Shown here: positions 10,535 to 21,567 of the stretch, in pieces
Numbering within the stretch: position 1 is the stretch's first letter
Layout of the letters: each line of letters starts with the position of its first letter
NCBI GenBank assembly: GCA_019137255.1
Contig: WPDH01000070.1
Location: 1 to 64,000 of the forward strand
Direction: 5' to 3'
Length of the DNA: 64,000 nucleotides
From: Corinectria fuckeliana
Taxonomy: Eukaryota; Ascomycota; Sordariomycetes; Hypocreales; Nectriaceae
Made by a program: the position numbers and the translations under genes
Notes under the pieces: model-generated
The model's input: only the letters and a program-made list of their open reading frames with translations
Database searches by the model: none
Told to the model about the DNA's origin: nothing

Positions 10535-12892
10535 AGCGAGGATGGCATGGCAGCATCAGCAGAAGTTGTAAGTCTACAAAGGCTCAAGGAAGCCGCGTTT
10601 GCTGAGGCTGTATGTTTTGGAAGATCGGGGAGCCCGGAGACAGCTCCGCTCCACAACTCAAAACCTCAGGCTCCCCAGTCCACTGAGCGTCATCGAGAGC
10701 GCAGGGTCGTTCGGAAAGATGGAGCAGGATCCAGCATTGATGGTCCTGGCTGAGATATTTCATGATGCTGACATGTGGTATTTACGGTATGAGCGCGAGT
10801 GCGAAGCAGAGAAGCAGGAGTTTGATTGATTTTTTACGTCTCAACTCTTGATGCACCACGTTGTGCATTTTCTTCTTGTTCGCCTGGCGTTCTAGTTGTC
10901 TAGCGGCTCCACCGTCCAGGACGCATTTCACTATCCAGGGCCACGTTCACGAAGCGAGTTGAATCTACGGGTCAACATCCAAGTGGCGGTTGAATGCCAT
11001 GGCATTTAGACTGTATGCATCACGCTTCGCTTCACACTCAACCCTGATCAATGCCCGGGCCAGTCGGCCGCGTGCCAAGAAGTGATGTATTACCAGACGG
11101 CAGCAGCATTTACTACTGAAAGTTGGACGTGGATGTGGATGACGTGGATGGCATAGGATTAGCTGGGGATGGGCGCAGCGAGGGTGCGGCTCCTGCATAA
11201 TGTGTTGCGGTGGCCAGATATCATCCCAGTTGATGCGGGATGATGTCTGGATCCCCAACCGAGCCTTGTTCCTTGTTTTCAAGAGGCAGATCCCCGCCTC
11301 CATCGATGGTGACATGGACCGGTGAGAAGTGGGCGTCGAGGGGAGACCAAGTCAGTTCGCCGGATGTGTTCAAGCCCTAGCGGGAGCCGCCAGGGGGGGA
11401 CATCACACACGGCACGCACCCAGAAACCACGGTATGGAGGAGGAATCTTGGGAGGAAAGAGACAAGAAAGCTCGAAAGCCAAAGTCCGAAGGCCCAGAAT
11501 CAAGGCCCAGAGTCGAAGGTCGACAGTTAAATTCAAGGGTCCAAGGGTTCAGGGTCAAAGGTCAAAGAGACAACAGTCAAGACTCAACATGGCTGGGGGT
11601 GCTCGAGTATCCCGAGTGTGCAAAGTACAAGAGGCTTGCACTGCAGGAGATGATCCTGGCAAGGTAGTTGAGCTGGAGGCGCCCCCTAACATCACAAGCA
11701 AGGTCAACTATCCTCTTCTCTCACGCCCCAGGCCCGCCCAGGGTCCACCGAGAGGGCCGAGGATGGGCTCGTACTGCCTACACACGGGCGGTGATATGAA
11801 CAGTTCCGGGCAAAAAGACGAGGGAGGGCTGCTGGTTGGAATCTTATTGTCGTCCACCTCGGTCGGTCCAAGACACGACGCCGTCGATGCAGCATGTACC
11901 AGAGTCAAGCTGGGCACACCAAGTGTCGATGCCTACTTCGAAAGCTGACATCGACACCTCTTGAGAAAACTTGCAAGCATCCCGCATGGTATGGTATGTA
12001 GGGAAGCAAAAGCAAGAGCATCACACAAGGCTTCGCGTTATCTATCACCTTCCCCTAACGACGCACCCCCTTTCCAAGTTCTAGTTCTAGGTTCCAGGTC
12101 CTAGTGGCGAGTCTCACACTTTCACCAAGCTGGAACCCCCCGAAAAGCATTTCCCCTCTTTCTCAGTTCATTTCGGGGTTTTGTCCCTTTCTTTATTCCC
12201 TTTGGGCCTATCACAGCCTGCCGTCGTCTCCGGGCCGGCTCCGTCAATCACAAGGCTCCGGAGGCTCGAGTTTCTTCGGCTGCCGGCGGGCCAATCACAG
12301 CCGGGCCAGCGTCAAACCGGCCTGCTCCGCTGTGAACCATGTCCACTTCCTTCCAAGCGTCACATCATTGTTCGGTACGGCGCGACGGCGTGATCGGGGC
12401 GAGACCCCCAGGGTCTTCCTTCGGCACCACGGGCTCCCGGCGGCGGGCTTGCTTGGGAGGATCTGCCCAAGGCGTTGCATCAGTTACCTGCCTGCTACCT
12501 GCTTATGGATGCCTACGGAATCACGGATGCCCACGGAGGCCTATCCACGAGGACCCTGTCCCCGGTGACGAGTCCTCAGGCTGTTCTGGTGCCCACTGTG
12601 ACCCTGTTGTGACCGCTGGACCATTGGGTTGCCGGCTGCTTCAGCCTTCAGACCGGTCCAGTCCATAGCAGCCAGCACTGTTGAGGACGGTGGATAGACA
12701 ACCAACTTTCAACCCAACCCTACTGCCGTGGCGAACTGTCCCACACATCAATCTCGATAATCGGGACCAAACAAACAAGCGAAAAGCCACCATGCAACCA
12801 GCTGTCCTTGTTGACCTAGGTTCCATCTCTGGGGTTCATCCAAGGGTCCTGCAAGAGCAGGATTTGAGCCTGTTAGTATGGTACCTGGCCGA

Positions 12893-12920
12893 GTGCTGCC
12901 GTGCTGCCGTGCTGCCGTGC
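12893..12920. repeat. Tandem GTGCTGCC repeat
   Basis: Three head-to-tail copies of GTGCTGCC are followed by a partial GTGC. They lie about 270 bp upstream of the bZIP start, so probably in its promoter or leader. Confidence 0.7.
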
Positions 12921-13184
12921 ATTCCGCAGCCCTAGCCACTACTGTCCCAATCCTGTCAGCTTCCGTCGCTGCTGCTCCAGACCTTGTTCCTATTCCTGCT
13001 CGCTTCCATGCTGCTCTCGACCCATCTCTGGAGTTCTCGTTGACACAATCAATCGCCGAGCCGTGTCAGCAGGACCCCCAACCACGACCAACCCCTTGAA
13101 CCTCAACCTTCCACTCCTCCGACCACTCGCGGCCTCGACCTTCCTGAGCCCTCGAACCTCCCCACCTTTCTGTACACTGCTGAG

Positions 13185-14210
13185 ATGGCTTCCGTCGACC
13201 GGGCCCAAATGCTTGGTTCGGAGCAGTACCCTCCCGTCGACGGCATGCACGAAGGAGCCCTCAACGGCTTCGACACCGTGGCGGACGAGCCGACCTTTGG
13301 CGGCTTCAGCGTCCCGCCGGACCTCCTCTATGAGCAATGGTGGTCCACCGACCAGTCTGCGCTCGTCGACTCGGTCTCCGACCGCGGTGGCGTAACGCCC
13401 ACGTCGCAGAACAGCTTCCTTCCCGACGGATATGCCTACGGCTACGACACCAGCTCCATGACCTACTCGACCTGGGCCAGCCCAAACACGGAATGCACCC
13501 CGCTGGCCTGCGTCGCGGAGCAGCAAACACCCTTCCAGGATTCCTACGGCTCCGTCGACTACTCAGAGGCCCCAGAGTCCCCAGCAATCGAAACAAAGCC
13601 CCAGGGCCTCAAACGCAACTCTCCCGAGCATGCAGTTCGAAAGTCGGCCAAGCGTGGCTCTGTAAGCGACGAAGAAATAAACCTACCAGCGCCACGCAAT
13701 CTAGAACAATCAAAGAGTTGCGAGAGCGGTTCATCGGCCAACAATGCCAGCAGCAGCAGCAACCCCATTGTGCAAATCGACGAGGCCGACAAAGGGAAGA
13801 ACATCGAGGACAATACTACCAAGGACGATATCAAGAGCGCCGTCGAGGGAAACACCAGAAAGAACACTAGAAAAAGCACCAGCAAGGCCAATGGTCGGGA
13901 AGAAGCTGAGCCGCTCAACAAACGAGTACAGCAACGAAACCGCATCGCTTCCAACAAGTTCCGCGTCAAAAAGAAGGAGGACGCGGCCAAACTCCAGTCC
14001 GAAGAAGAAGAAATGGAGCGCCTCAACCGCGACCTCAACTCGTGCGTCGCCGACCTCAACCACGACCTCTACACGCTCAAGATGCAACTTCTCCAGCACA
14101 GCAAGTGCAGCTGCACCATGATCCAAAACTACATCTCAAACGAGGCCAAACTGTTTGTCGGCACAAACGGGAAGCCTACCTGCGGAGCCAGCACTCACCG
14201 CGACACTTGA
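13185..14210 (+). CDS. bZIP transcription factor (Atf/CREB-like)
   Basis: A single open exon of 341 residues. The first two thirds are low-complexity, Ser/Thr/Asp-rich and probably activating. The bZIP begins near residue 245: KRVQQRNRIASNKFRVKKK is the basic region, with the N..A(S)..(F)R signature partly altered, and Leu-rich heptads follow to about residue 310. After the zipper comes a HSKCSCTMIQNYI motif with two close cysteines; a Cys-x-Cys tail at this position is typical of a fungal Atf/CREB-like bZIP group. The expected role is a nuclear dimeric DNA-binding regulator. The start is the first ATG after a pyrimidine-rich leader and gives the longest sensible frame. The unusual Phe in NKFRVKKK, where Cys or Tyr is common, suggests a divergent paralogue. 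Targets cannot be inferred. Confidence 0.88.
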   Translation: MASVDRAQMLGSEQYPPVDGMHEGALNGFDTVADEPTFGGFSVPPDLLYEQWWSTDQSALVDSVSDRGGVTPTSQNSFLPDGYAYGYDTSSMTYSTWASPNTECTPLACVAEQQTPFQDSYGSVDYSEAPESPAIETKPQGLKRNSPEHAVRKSAKRGSVSDEEINLPAPRNLEQSKSCESGSSANNASSSSNPIVQIDEADKGKNIEDNTTKDDIKSAVEGNTRKNTRKSTSKANGREEAEPLNKRVQQRNRIASNKFRVKKKEDAAKLQSEEEEMERLNRDLNSCVADLNHDLYTLKMQLLQHSKCSCTMIQNYISNEAKLFVGTNGKPTCGASTHRDT

Positions 14211-15262
14211 TTTTCAAATACCAACGTAAGGGAGGTTTCACGCCGAGATGAATGAACTTGGCCAAGGGGGGGGGGGGGGTTAACGTGCAACGACGCAATA
14301 TACGATACGATGACGACCGCAACTTTGCGAATGAACCGACAAACATATCAATTGTACGGGTAATGATGGCGCTTTGGGCCTGGAGTTGTTTAATATTCGA
14401 GCAAGATGAAGTTTTGAGCTTTCGAACCAGTATGCAGATCAATGCATGCGGTTTACGACCACACTTTCCTGCCACATAATTGAGTAGGAGCTTTAAGTCT
14501 TCCAAACTCTAGGCCTGAAAGGGCTCGAAACAAGCCTATCAGTTTCCCCACAACTCAACTTGGGGAAACAACCTCGATCCTCGAAGGGGTTCGCAGTCTT
14601 GATGCTAGTGCCTCGTTCGGCCATTGGATGGTGACTGCATCAATGTGTGGCACTTGGTTCTCTATCGCCGTTGTCAGACGCTATCCAGTCTCACCTCACA
14701 GTAGCTGTGGCGTCTCTCTACCCTCCACACTTTTCACTTTCGGAGGCTTGCAGGACAGGGGCAGGGGCGATACATGCTAATTGGCAAAGGGCGAGCATCG
14801 GTTTACAGCTCACAGGCGAGAGGTGTTGACATGGAAAGCCACTAGCTGCGGCTTCGACTAGTTTTGGCCATTGTTTCAACGGCTGCTGTAACATACATAG
14901 CTGGCTTGTTTACGTGGCCCGCGGTGCATGGTGGCATTCTAGCTATAAGTGTACCTACTTGCCTCTTCTCTCCGCTCTCACATCGGACAGACTTCACGTC
15001 TCCAACGGGTGGGGAGGCTATAGGCTGCAGCCAGTGCATCGGCACGCCAAGTCGAACAACGGAGGCAGCGCAGCCTCGGCCATTAACCGGGGACCGAAGC
15101 TATATGTCGTGCTCTCCTGCAGCTCGCAACCCTCAACAACATGTGGGACATGCCAGGCCACGGCAGTCTAGAATTCAGATGCGAAAGCTGTTCCCCGATG
15201 ATGAGATCGATCGACACCAGAGCCCAGGCCGACTAAGACGATCTGCACACCCTCGCCTGTTC

Positions 15263-15700
15263 CTAGGCCAGACCGACTGGCATCCAGAACTCTGTAGTGT
15301 ACTGGTAGTGCTCCGGGGGGATGCTCCCGCGTCTCACCAGCATCTCACCCTCACGCTCGAGCGGATGATGCACGGCCAGCAAGTCTAATGGAACGTTGCC
15401 CGACTCCGCAGCCGCAAGGGCAAGGTGTCGTGATAGACTCACCCCCTCCCGCAATTGTCGAGCAAAACAGCCCACCACAGGGGGGCGGGCCTCGGATCAG
15501 GGTAGAACATGGCGCCGCCTGTTCTTTGTGCTCTCCTCTTCTACAGTATATCCACGGGTGACTTCAGCTATGAGGCGCTGAACCATCCCACACCAACACC
15601 AATCGAGACGACGTTCCTTTGTTGCTCGACTAGTCTCTTCTGCAGGCTGACCTTGTGCATAAGAGGCGTGTACTAGGGTGCACGAACCCAACGCCAGTCT
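15263..15700 (-). pseudogene. Possible decayed gene fragment, unknown family
   Basis: On the minus strand a protein-like stretch (RLIAEVTRGYTVEEES..RRRHVLP) runs into TGA. It continues in frame to REG, then a plausible GTGAGT..CATTAG intron, then DLLAVHHPLEREGEMLV and RRGSIPPEHYQYTTEFWMPV before a stop. The pieces read like coding sequence, but no family was recognised. It could be chance. Confidence 0.22.
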
Positions 15701-16333
15701 GAATGCTCCGGCTCCCAGCCACTTCAGCCACTGTGGCCTCGTCCGGTAGGCCTAGTTTTCATCTCCCCTCTTCCGCCCACGCTTCGGCTCCAATATCCAG
15801 CTCGTACTCTGGACCCCGAGTCTGTTGACGAAGAACAAAGCGTCATGTGAGCGCACTGGCCCGAGACAACGCTTCGGAGACAAAGCTCTGGGATTGGACA
15901 ACGGTGTTGAGAAGACAACCGCTTTGCCACTCAACTGAATGTGAATGCAAAAATGTCAGAAACTCAGTTGAATCCCCAAGGACAAGGGAAACTCGACGAA
16001 ACGACCACCAACGAGGCTGCCAAAGAGTTATATCCACCTTGTAGTCCGAGTTGTGTGGAGTTTCCTCGTTGCTGTAATTCTTTGGAATGTTGTCACGGAC
16101 GTTGAAATAAACCGCAAGGTTGCATAGCCATTCAGGAAGTACGGCAACGGCCCGACCCACGTCACCAATGATCACAACTTGACGAAACGGTTACGCGGGT
16201 TCTCGAGCTTCATCAGCCAACACCCCAGTCAACCTAGAGATCTCATGTTTGTGCCCGGGATCGTGGCACACCGCTGAGTCTTGCCGTCTGATGTCATAAC
16301 TATGTAATTATTGCATCAGCACTATGGGAGCCC

Positions 16334-16341
16334 TATATAAA
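16334..16341 (+). promoter_or_regulatory. TATA-like box TATATAAA
   Basis: TATATAAA is followed by a C/T-rich stretch (CACATCACCTCTCC), the usual look of a fungal core promoter. It lies about 140 bp before the small ORF at 16477. It could also belong to a solo LTR or a lost gene. Confidence 0.35.
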
Positions 16342-16476
16342 GGCTCCTTGCCCTTCACATCACCTCTCCTTTGCTTCTTGGTATTTCTTTGCACAAGATA
16401 TTTCGAGCGCAGAATCCGACGTTTGGCCTAGGACATCCGAAACTACAAGCGACAAGGACGAGAGCCAGGCCTTGGT

Positions 16477-16692
16477 TTGGATAAATGCCCAGGGCTTGTT
16501 TCGACTATTTATATTTGCTATCCGGAGGTCACGGCGACAAGATCCACGATACGGCCGACGATGGCAACGCCAAGGTCCCTTGATGCTAGCGACTTCGCCA
16601 CCCTTGGACTTCCCATCACCAGCAACCAAGGTTGCAGCGTCAGAACCTGCGTTGCAAATCGGATAGCCGACAACTCAAAAATTGGTCATTGA
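16477..16692 (+). CDS. Small hypothetical ORF (71 aa)
   Basis: An ATG-initiated frame of 71 codons begins MDKCPGLVSTIY and contains four cysteines. It lies just downstream of a TATA-like box and a pyrimidine-rich stretch. There is no signal peptide or recognisable domain. It is kept only because of the promoter-like context; it may be a remnant or not coding. Confidence 0.2.
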   Translation: MDKCPGLVSTIYICYPEVTATRSTIRPTMATPRSLDASDFATLGLPITSNQGCSVRTCVANRIADNSKIGH

Positions 16693-18274
16693 TACGCCTG
16701 GCGGGTTAGACGGTCTATGTAATGATTGAACGTGGTCACGGAATCGCCTTGTTCTCTGATATTGGGTTTCAAGAGACTCGATTGGTCCAGCACTTAAGGC
16801 TATCTTCCGGATAACTGCTCACAGTTAACTACAGACTCAGCTACTGCCGAAAAGGCATCGAAAACCGCTTATGAGGTTTCAAGGTCACCTGTACATTGTT
16901 GAGAAGACGGCTGCATGGCATCTTGAATGTGGCACAAATCGAAGAAAGCGTTGGACGAACCGATATACTTGATGGACGCTTGATCTACGGTGGTGATATT
17001 CAGTTCGGGTGTGATTCAGGCAACCCCTCAGCTGGTTTTGGTCATGGCCACAGTTCCCTCGTGTCATCAGATCAACCAATCGTTACTTAAGGGATTCCTC
17101 GTCTTTACACACGTCCGACGACGGCATAGCAAACGGTCCGTTCTCAAATGCCTTGTCGGATACTACACATCCGCCATTGACAAGCTGGAGCCCTCTACAG
17201 GAACCTCTGCAGCTTAGTCGCTTTCGCGTGGATACTTGAAAGGAATCTGTTCTTCGTCAGCCACCATTCCTTCGTTGCAGCTTGTTACGACCTGTCACCC
17301 TGCAGATCATCCGAAACAGCTCCGTACGTAGCAAAGCCTAGACCTGGATGCCGCTCTGCATCCGGCTGGAAATGTGCCAAAGACTGCTAGACTGAAGTCA
17401 GTCTCAGTTATACCAGCCATAAAAACCTCCCTTTGCAGATCTGGGTCGTCTCCACAACAGCTCGCCTCGGGAGCCTTTCTCCAAATACCGAGACCAGCCC
17501 AAGCTGAACCTCTGAGCCATGGCCCGAGCTGGACGTGTCCAATATCCCTCGGCATATGTAGACGCGACGAGAGGCTGATGGATCGACGAATCAGAAATCA
17601 GGATTCCCCGCAGAAGAAAGCCGAGGCGAGTCAGAAAGACGCTTGATTCGGAAAAGCGAGTGGGATCAAGAAGTGGATAGAGTCTCCACCCACTCACTAC
17701 CGATGTTACCGCGTTATCGAGGCTTGGAATTGGACATGCAGTACGAATTGGAGGTTACACAATCGGTATTCTGCTCTTACTAATGGAATCATCTTGCACG
17801 TATGGAGTAGTGTTGACCAAGATATTGACTGTCAACTGTCCCAGCCCAAAGCAGGCAACTTGGCGTCTTCGCTCTACTCTGATACTACCGGCTCCTATCC
17901 GGGTAGTGTAATAGTGAAGCTCGCCAACCATGTGCTTAACGGGGCTACCACGCTTCCTTTCTTCTGGTGCAGCCGGCCCAACTGCCGCTCGTCTTCTCCA
18001 CGGGGAACTTGACAGCGTGGGGCTCCGCCTTCTCCAAGGTGACGATCCACTGCGATATCCCGCGGCTTCGACATCGACAAGTGCATAAAGCGTTGACCAG
18101 GGAGAGCAGGATTGGAGCTTACGAGGCTAGTCTCCGTTGTTGTTTGTCTCGGGCCGTTGCTTGACTGCTTTTCATCATCCCTCCCATCTATAATTTGCGG
18201 AATTTCAGGGGCTTCAAGGGCAGACGGAAGGACAACCAACCAAGGACGACAGACAGCACAGCACAGCAGCCAGC

Positions 18275-20223
18275 ATGTCTGCGGAACCGTCCTACGCAGG
18301 CTCTCCAGCCAACATCCCCGGCGCAAACACCTTCGATTGGCTCTTCGGCAACCCTTTCGAGTCGGAGAGCGAATACACTCCGCTGAAGCAATGCATCCCG
18401 CGTATAGACGAAAACGCACCCATCTTTGTCGACCACGCCACCGGTAAGTCGGAGGTCACACTAGACCAGGGTCCCAAGACGCATTTGCGTCACGGTTGCA
18501 GCTGTAGACTAACGGCTTAGATCGCGCCCTCACCTTCTCCCGCCTTAGGAACGATGCCCTCGCCCTGGCAGGCGGCCTGCACGCCCTCGGGCTGGACCCC
18601 GAAGACATCCGGTCCCTGCCGCCCACGCCGTCGTGTCCGCGGCCGGAGGTGGCGCCCGTGGTGCTCATCCAGCTGCCCAATTGCCTGCCCTTCGCCACCG
18701 CGCTGCTCGGCACCCTCGCCGCCGGGCTGACGGTGACCCTGGCGGCCCCGGGTCTCACGGCGACGGAGCTCGCGTGGGTCGTCAAGAACTCCCGGCCGCG
18801 CGTCGTCATCACCGCCCGGTCGAGCCTCGACACGGTACAGCAGGCTCTAAAGGCCCAGGACGACCCGGTCCAGACGCACGTCTTCACCGTGGACGTCGCC
18901 CGGGATCCGTATCCGATGGGCCAGGCCGGCTACGGCGAGGGCGACTGGCGCGGGCTCATTTCTACGGAGCAGGCGTTGCCGACGGCCCACGCGTTCCCTC
19001 CCGAGGCGGCCGTCACACGGACGGCCGTGATCCTGTGGTCGTCGGGCACGTCGGGACGGTCCAAGGGCGTGCTGCTGTCGCACAACGCGCTCAACTTCTC
19101 GGTGGCGTCGCTGTGGCACGACGCCGACTTCTACGGGGGCCGGCACCAGCGCTGGCTGGGCTACGTGCCCTTCTACCACGTCTTCGGGCTGTCCAACTCG
19201 TTCCTCGCCGCCGTGTGCACCGGCGCCACCGTCTACACGATGCCAGCGTTCAAGCTGGACGCGGTGCTGGCGGCGATCCCGCGGCGGCAGATCACGTACC
19301 TGCACATGGCGCCGCCCGTGGCCGTGATGCTGGCCAAGTCGCCAGTCGTGGAGCCGTACCTGCGGCGGGACGAGCACGGACGCAACGCCTTTAGCAGCGT
19401 CGTGGGCGGCATCACGGGCGGTGCGCCGCTGGGCCACGAGATTGTGGTGCAGGTGCATGCGCGCCTGGGGTTCCTGGTGCGGATGGGATATGGCATGTCG
19501 GAGGCGTGCAGCGTGACGATACAGAGCGGCTTGGACGACAAGGCGATGCGGGGGTACAAGAACGATACGGGGCGGCCGCACTGGGGAGTCGAGCTCATGA
19601 TCGCCGGAGACGCATCTGCCAAGGCTGCTCCGTTTGGCACTCCCGGCGAGATCCTCATCCGGTCCCCGGCCCTGATGAGCGCCTACATCCCCGGCCACGG
19701 CCTCTACACCACCGGCTCCCCGGACATGAGCGTCACGGCCGAGGCCCTCACGCACGACGGCTGGCTGCGCACCGGCGACGTCGGGACGCTGGACCCGGAC
19801 GGGACGCTCTGCATCACCGACCGCATCAAGGAGCTCATCAAGGTGCGCGCCTACCAGGTGGCGCCGGCCGAGCTGGAAGCCCTCCTGTGCAGCAGCGACG
19901 ACGTGGCCGACGCCGGCGTGGTAGGCGTGCACGACAAAACCGAGGCGACCGAGTGGCCGCGGGCGTACGTCGTGGCGCGGGACCCCAACAGCGACGAGGC
20001 GGCGCTGCACGCGCTGGCGCAGCGGCTCAAGGCGCACGTCGAGAGCCACACGGCGCGGTACAAGTGGCTCGTGGGCGGCATCGTCTTCGTCGAGCAGATC
20101 CCCAAGTCGCCGAGCGGCAAGATCTTGCGGCGGGTGATCCGGGACGGAGGAGTGCAGGGGTTCGAGGTGGCGCTGTACCAACGGAAGAAGAGGGCCGAGC
20201 ACAAGAGCGAGCACAAGCTGTGA
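18275..20223 (+). CDS. AMP-forming acyl-CoA ligase / 4-coumarate-CoA ligase-like
   Basis: Two exons, 18275-18443 and 18521-20223, with a GTAAGT..TTAG intron, encode 623 residues. Adenylate-forming motifs are in order: AVILWSSGTSGRSKG (P-loop, about residue 225-238), GYGMSEACSVT, GWLRTGDVGTLD, DRIKELIKV and the C-terminal KSPSGKILRR with the catalytic Lys. The enzyme activates a carboxylic acid with ATP and transfers it to CoA. Overall form is closest to the 4CL/luciferase-like group; the substrate is not predictable. The protein ends SEHKL, a weak match to a peroxisomal PTS1. A short insertion (SLPPTPSCPRPE) sits in the N-terminal domain. The 474-codon antisense frame is a shadow of GC-rich codon use. 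Downstream on the same strand lies a Ccc1-type metal transporter. Confidence 0.92.
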
Positions 20224-20255
20224 CGAGCTGTGGCAAGCTGTGGCAAGCTGTGATG
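20211..20255. repeat. Tandem 10-11 bp repeat spanning the stop codon of the acyl-CoA ligase
   Basis: The motif CAAGCTGTG(G/A) recurs about four times from the last codons (CACAAGCTGTGA) into the 3' UTR (GAGCTGTGGCAAGCTGTGGC...). The stop codon sits inside the first unit. Confidence 0.7.
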
Positions 20256-20769
20256 CGAGTCGTCCACTCACGACGCGTATCCGTCAGCTAACCCAAGCTC
20301 GTCATGGCGGTTTGCTTGCTGACCGAGCCAAGCTGCACTTGGAGGGGCGTGCGTCAATTCCCGCTGCAGTTGTTTACCACCCGCTGACTAAAACACGCCC
20401 GCTGATTGGCCGCCTCGCCACCATCACCCAAGCACTTCACCGGGATAATGAGAGCGGCGGCCTTGGAATGGGACAAAGTCCGCGGCGACAGACCGGCCGT
20501 AGGTCACTTTCGCTCTCGGGTTTGTCGGAGAAAGGCGCTTCTTTCGCAATCGGCGGATCGCCCAGAGATTAGGGAGACGTATAAAGATGCCCCGGGGATG
20601 CTGTTTCTGTACCTAGATGCCATGTACCACCACTGATACTATTACTCGATATTCACTGGCCTTTACTCGCTCGCTCACTTACTTGCCTTGTACTTGTAGC
20701 CGTACAGCCATACGTCCATCACACCATAGCACACCCCAGCTGGCCGGTTCGCCAGCTTCGTTCGTCGCA
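20224..20769 (+). promoter_or_regulatory. Upstream region of CCC1-like gene
   Basis: Contains an inverted CCAAT box (GATTGG at about 20403) and a TATA-like TATAAAG at 20580-20586, about 185 bp before the start at 20770. The pyrimidine-rich leader CTCGCTCGCTCACTTACTTGCC follows. I looked for a clean HapX or SREA site and did not find one. Confidence 0.4.
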
Positions 20770-21567
20770 ATGACACACATCCCCTCGGAATCATCCCCCC
20801 TCCTGGCCGAACCCCCCGTCGAGCAAGCTCAGCAAACACACATCCCCCTCTACCCGCGGAAATCCCAACACGAAGAGTGCCACATCGACTACGGCAACGT
20901 CCTCCGCGACATCATCATCGGCTTCTCGGATGGCCTCACCGTCCCCTTCGCCCTGACGGCCGGCCTTTCCAGCCTGGGCAGCGCCAAGGTCGTCATCCTC
21001 GCCGGCCTTGCCGAGCTCTTCTCCGGCATGATCAGCATGGGCCTAGGCGCGTACCTGGCTGCCGTCACCGAGCGCGACCACTACAACCACCAAGAGCAGC
21101 GCGAGGTCTTGGAGGTCCAGACCATGCCCGAGGCCGAGCGCGACGGCGTCTACTCCATCCTGGAAAAGTACCACGTCTCCCGCACAGCCGCCAGGCCGCT
21201 CGTCGACGAGCTGTGCAAGAACCCCGACCAGTGGGTTCGCTTCATGATGGACTTTGACCTGCGGCTCGACAAGCCCAACATCCATCAGGCTTGGATCTCT
21301 GCTGCCACCATGGGGCTCAGCTACTTCATCGGCGGCCTGATCCCCATGACTCCCTACTTTGTCATGGCCCGTGTGCGCGAGGCCCTCTTCGTGTCCATCG
21401 GCATCACTGTGGCTGTGCTGCTCGTCTTTGGATACGTCAAGAATTACGTTTCAATCCGCAACCACCGAGCCGGTCTCTGGGGTTCCTTCCAGACATTGAT
21501 CATTGGCATGTTGGCAGCAGGGACGAGCTACGCCATAGTCAGAGGATTGGACAGCGGGGATGAATAG
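20770..21567 (+). CDS. CCC1: Vacuolar iron/manganese transporter, Ccc1/VIT family
   Basis: An intronless frame of 265 residues. After a Pro-rich N-terminus comes the hallmark first helix (DIIIGFSDGLTVPFALTAGL), then a second helix with the GMISMGLGAYLA motif. A soluble acidic metal-binding loop follows, with many Glu/His (ERDHYNHQEQREVLE...EAERDG). Three C-terminal helices, including SYFIGGLIPMTPYF, complete the five-helix fold. The family moves Fe2+ or Mn2+ from cytosol into the vacuole in exchange for protons. The first ATG in the open frame with Ccc1-like spacing (MTHIPSESSPLL) was taken; a di-leucine-like SPLL near the N-terminus fits vacuolar sorting. Assignment rests on whole-length similarity to family patterns; the metal is inferred. 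Confidence 0.93.
   Translation: MTHIPSESSPLLAEPPVEQAQQTHIPLYPRKSQHEECHIDYGNVLRDIIIGFSDGLTVPFALTAGLSSLGSAKVVILAGLAELFSGMISMGLGAYLAAVTERDHYNHQEQREVLEVQTMPEAERDGVYSILEKYHVSRTAARPLVDELCKNPDQWVRFMMDFDLRLDKPNIHQAWISAATMGLSYFIGGLIPMTPYFVMARVREALFVSIGITVAVLLVFGYVKNYVSIRNHRAGLWGSFQTLIIGMLAAGTSYAIVRGLDSGDE

Larger units (their letters stand above)
10293..13184. other. Intergenic region / long upstream region of bZIP gene
   Basis: No convincing gene was seen. Short open frames here (for example 10599-10829 and 11322-11948) lack homology signals and have shuffled-looking composition. It contains degenerate short words of the AAGGTC/AAGGGTC type at about 11480-11590. An 8-bp tandem GTGCTGCC (three copies plus GTGC) lies at 12893-12920. 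A pyrimidine-rich stretch runs into the bZIP start at 13185, as is common in fungal promoters and 5' leaders. Confidence 0.5.
14211..18274. other. Gene-poor region with possible decayed fragments
   Basis: About 4 kb without a clear gene. It holds a run of 14 G at 14266-14279 and a TATA-like box at 16334-16341 with a small open frame downstream. There are also protein-like pieces interrupted by stops on the minus strand, near 15700-15250 and near 17070-16880 (around ELNITTVDQASIKYIGSSNA). None could be assigned to a family. Composition is ordinary, not AT-rich. Confidence 0.5.

Noticed and set aside
11322..11948. 208-codon plus-strand frame upstream of the bZIP gene
   Set aside because: Built on short GGTC-like repeats, Arg/Ser/Gly-rich, no domain; likely non-coding.
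14864..15388. 174-codon plus-strand frame
   Set aside because: No domain or codon bias; the opposite strand of the same stretch looks slightly more protein-like.
18847..20271. 474-codon open frame opposite the acyl-CoA ligase
   Set aside because: It is a mirror of a GC-rich gene; the translation is Arg/His/Val-rich with no domain, while the plus strand has all adenylate-forming motifs.
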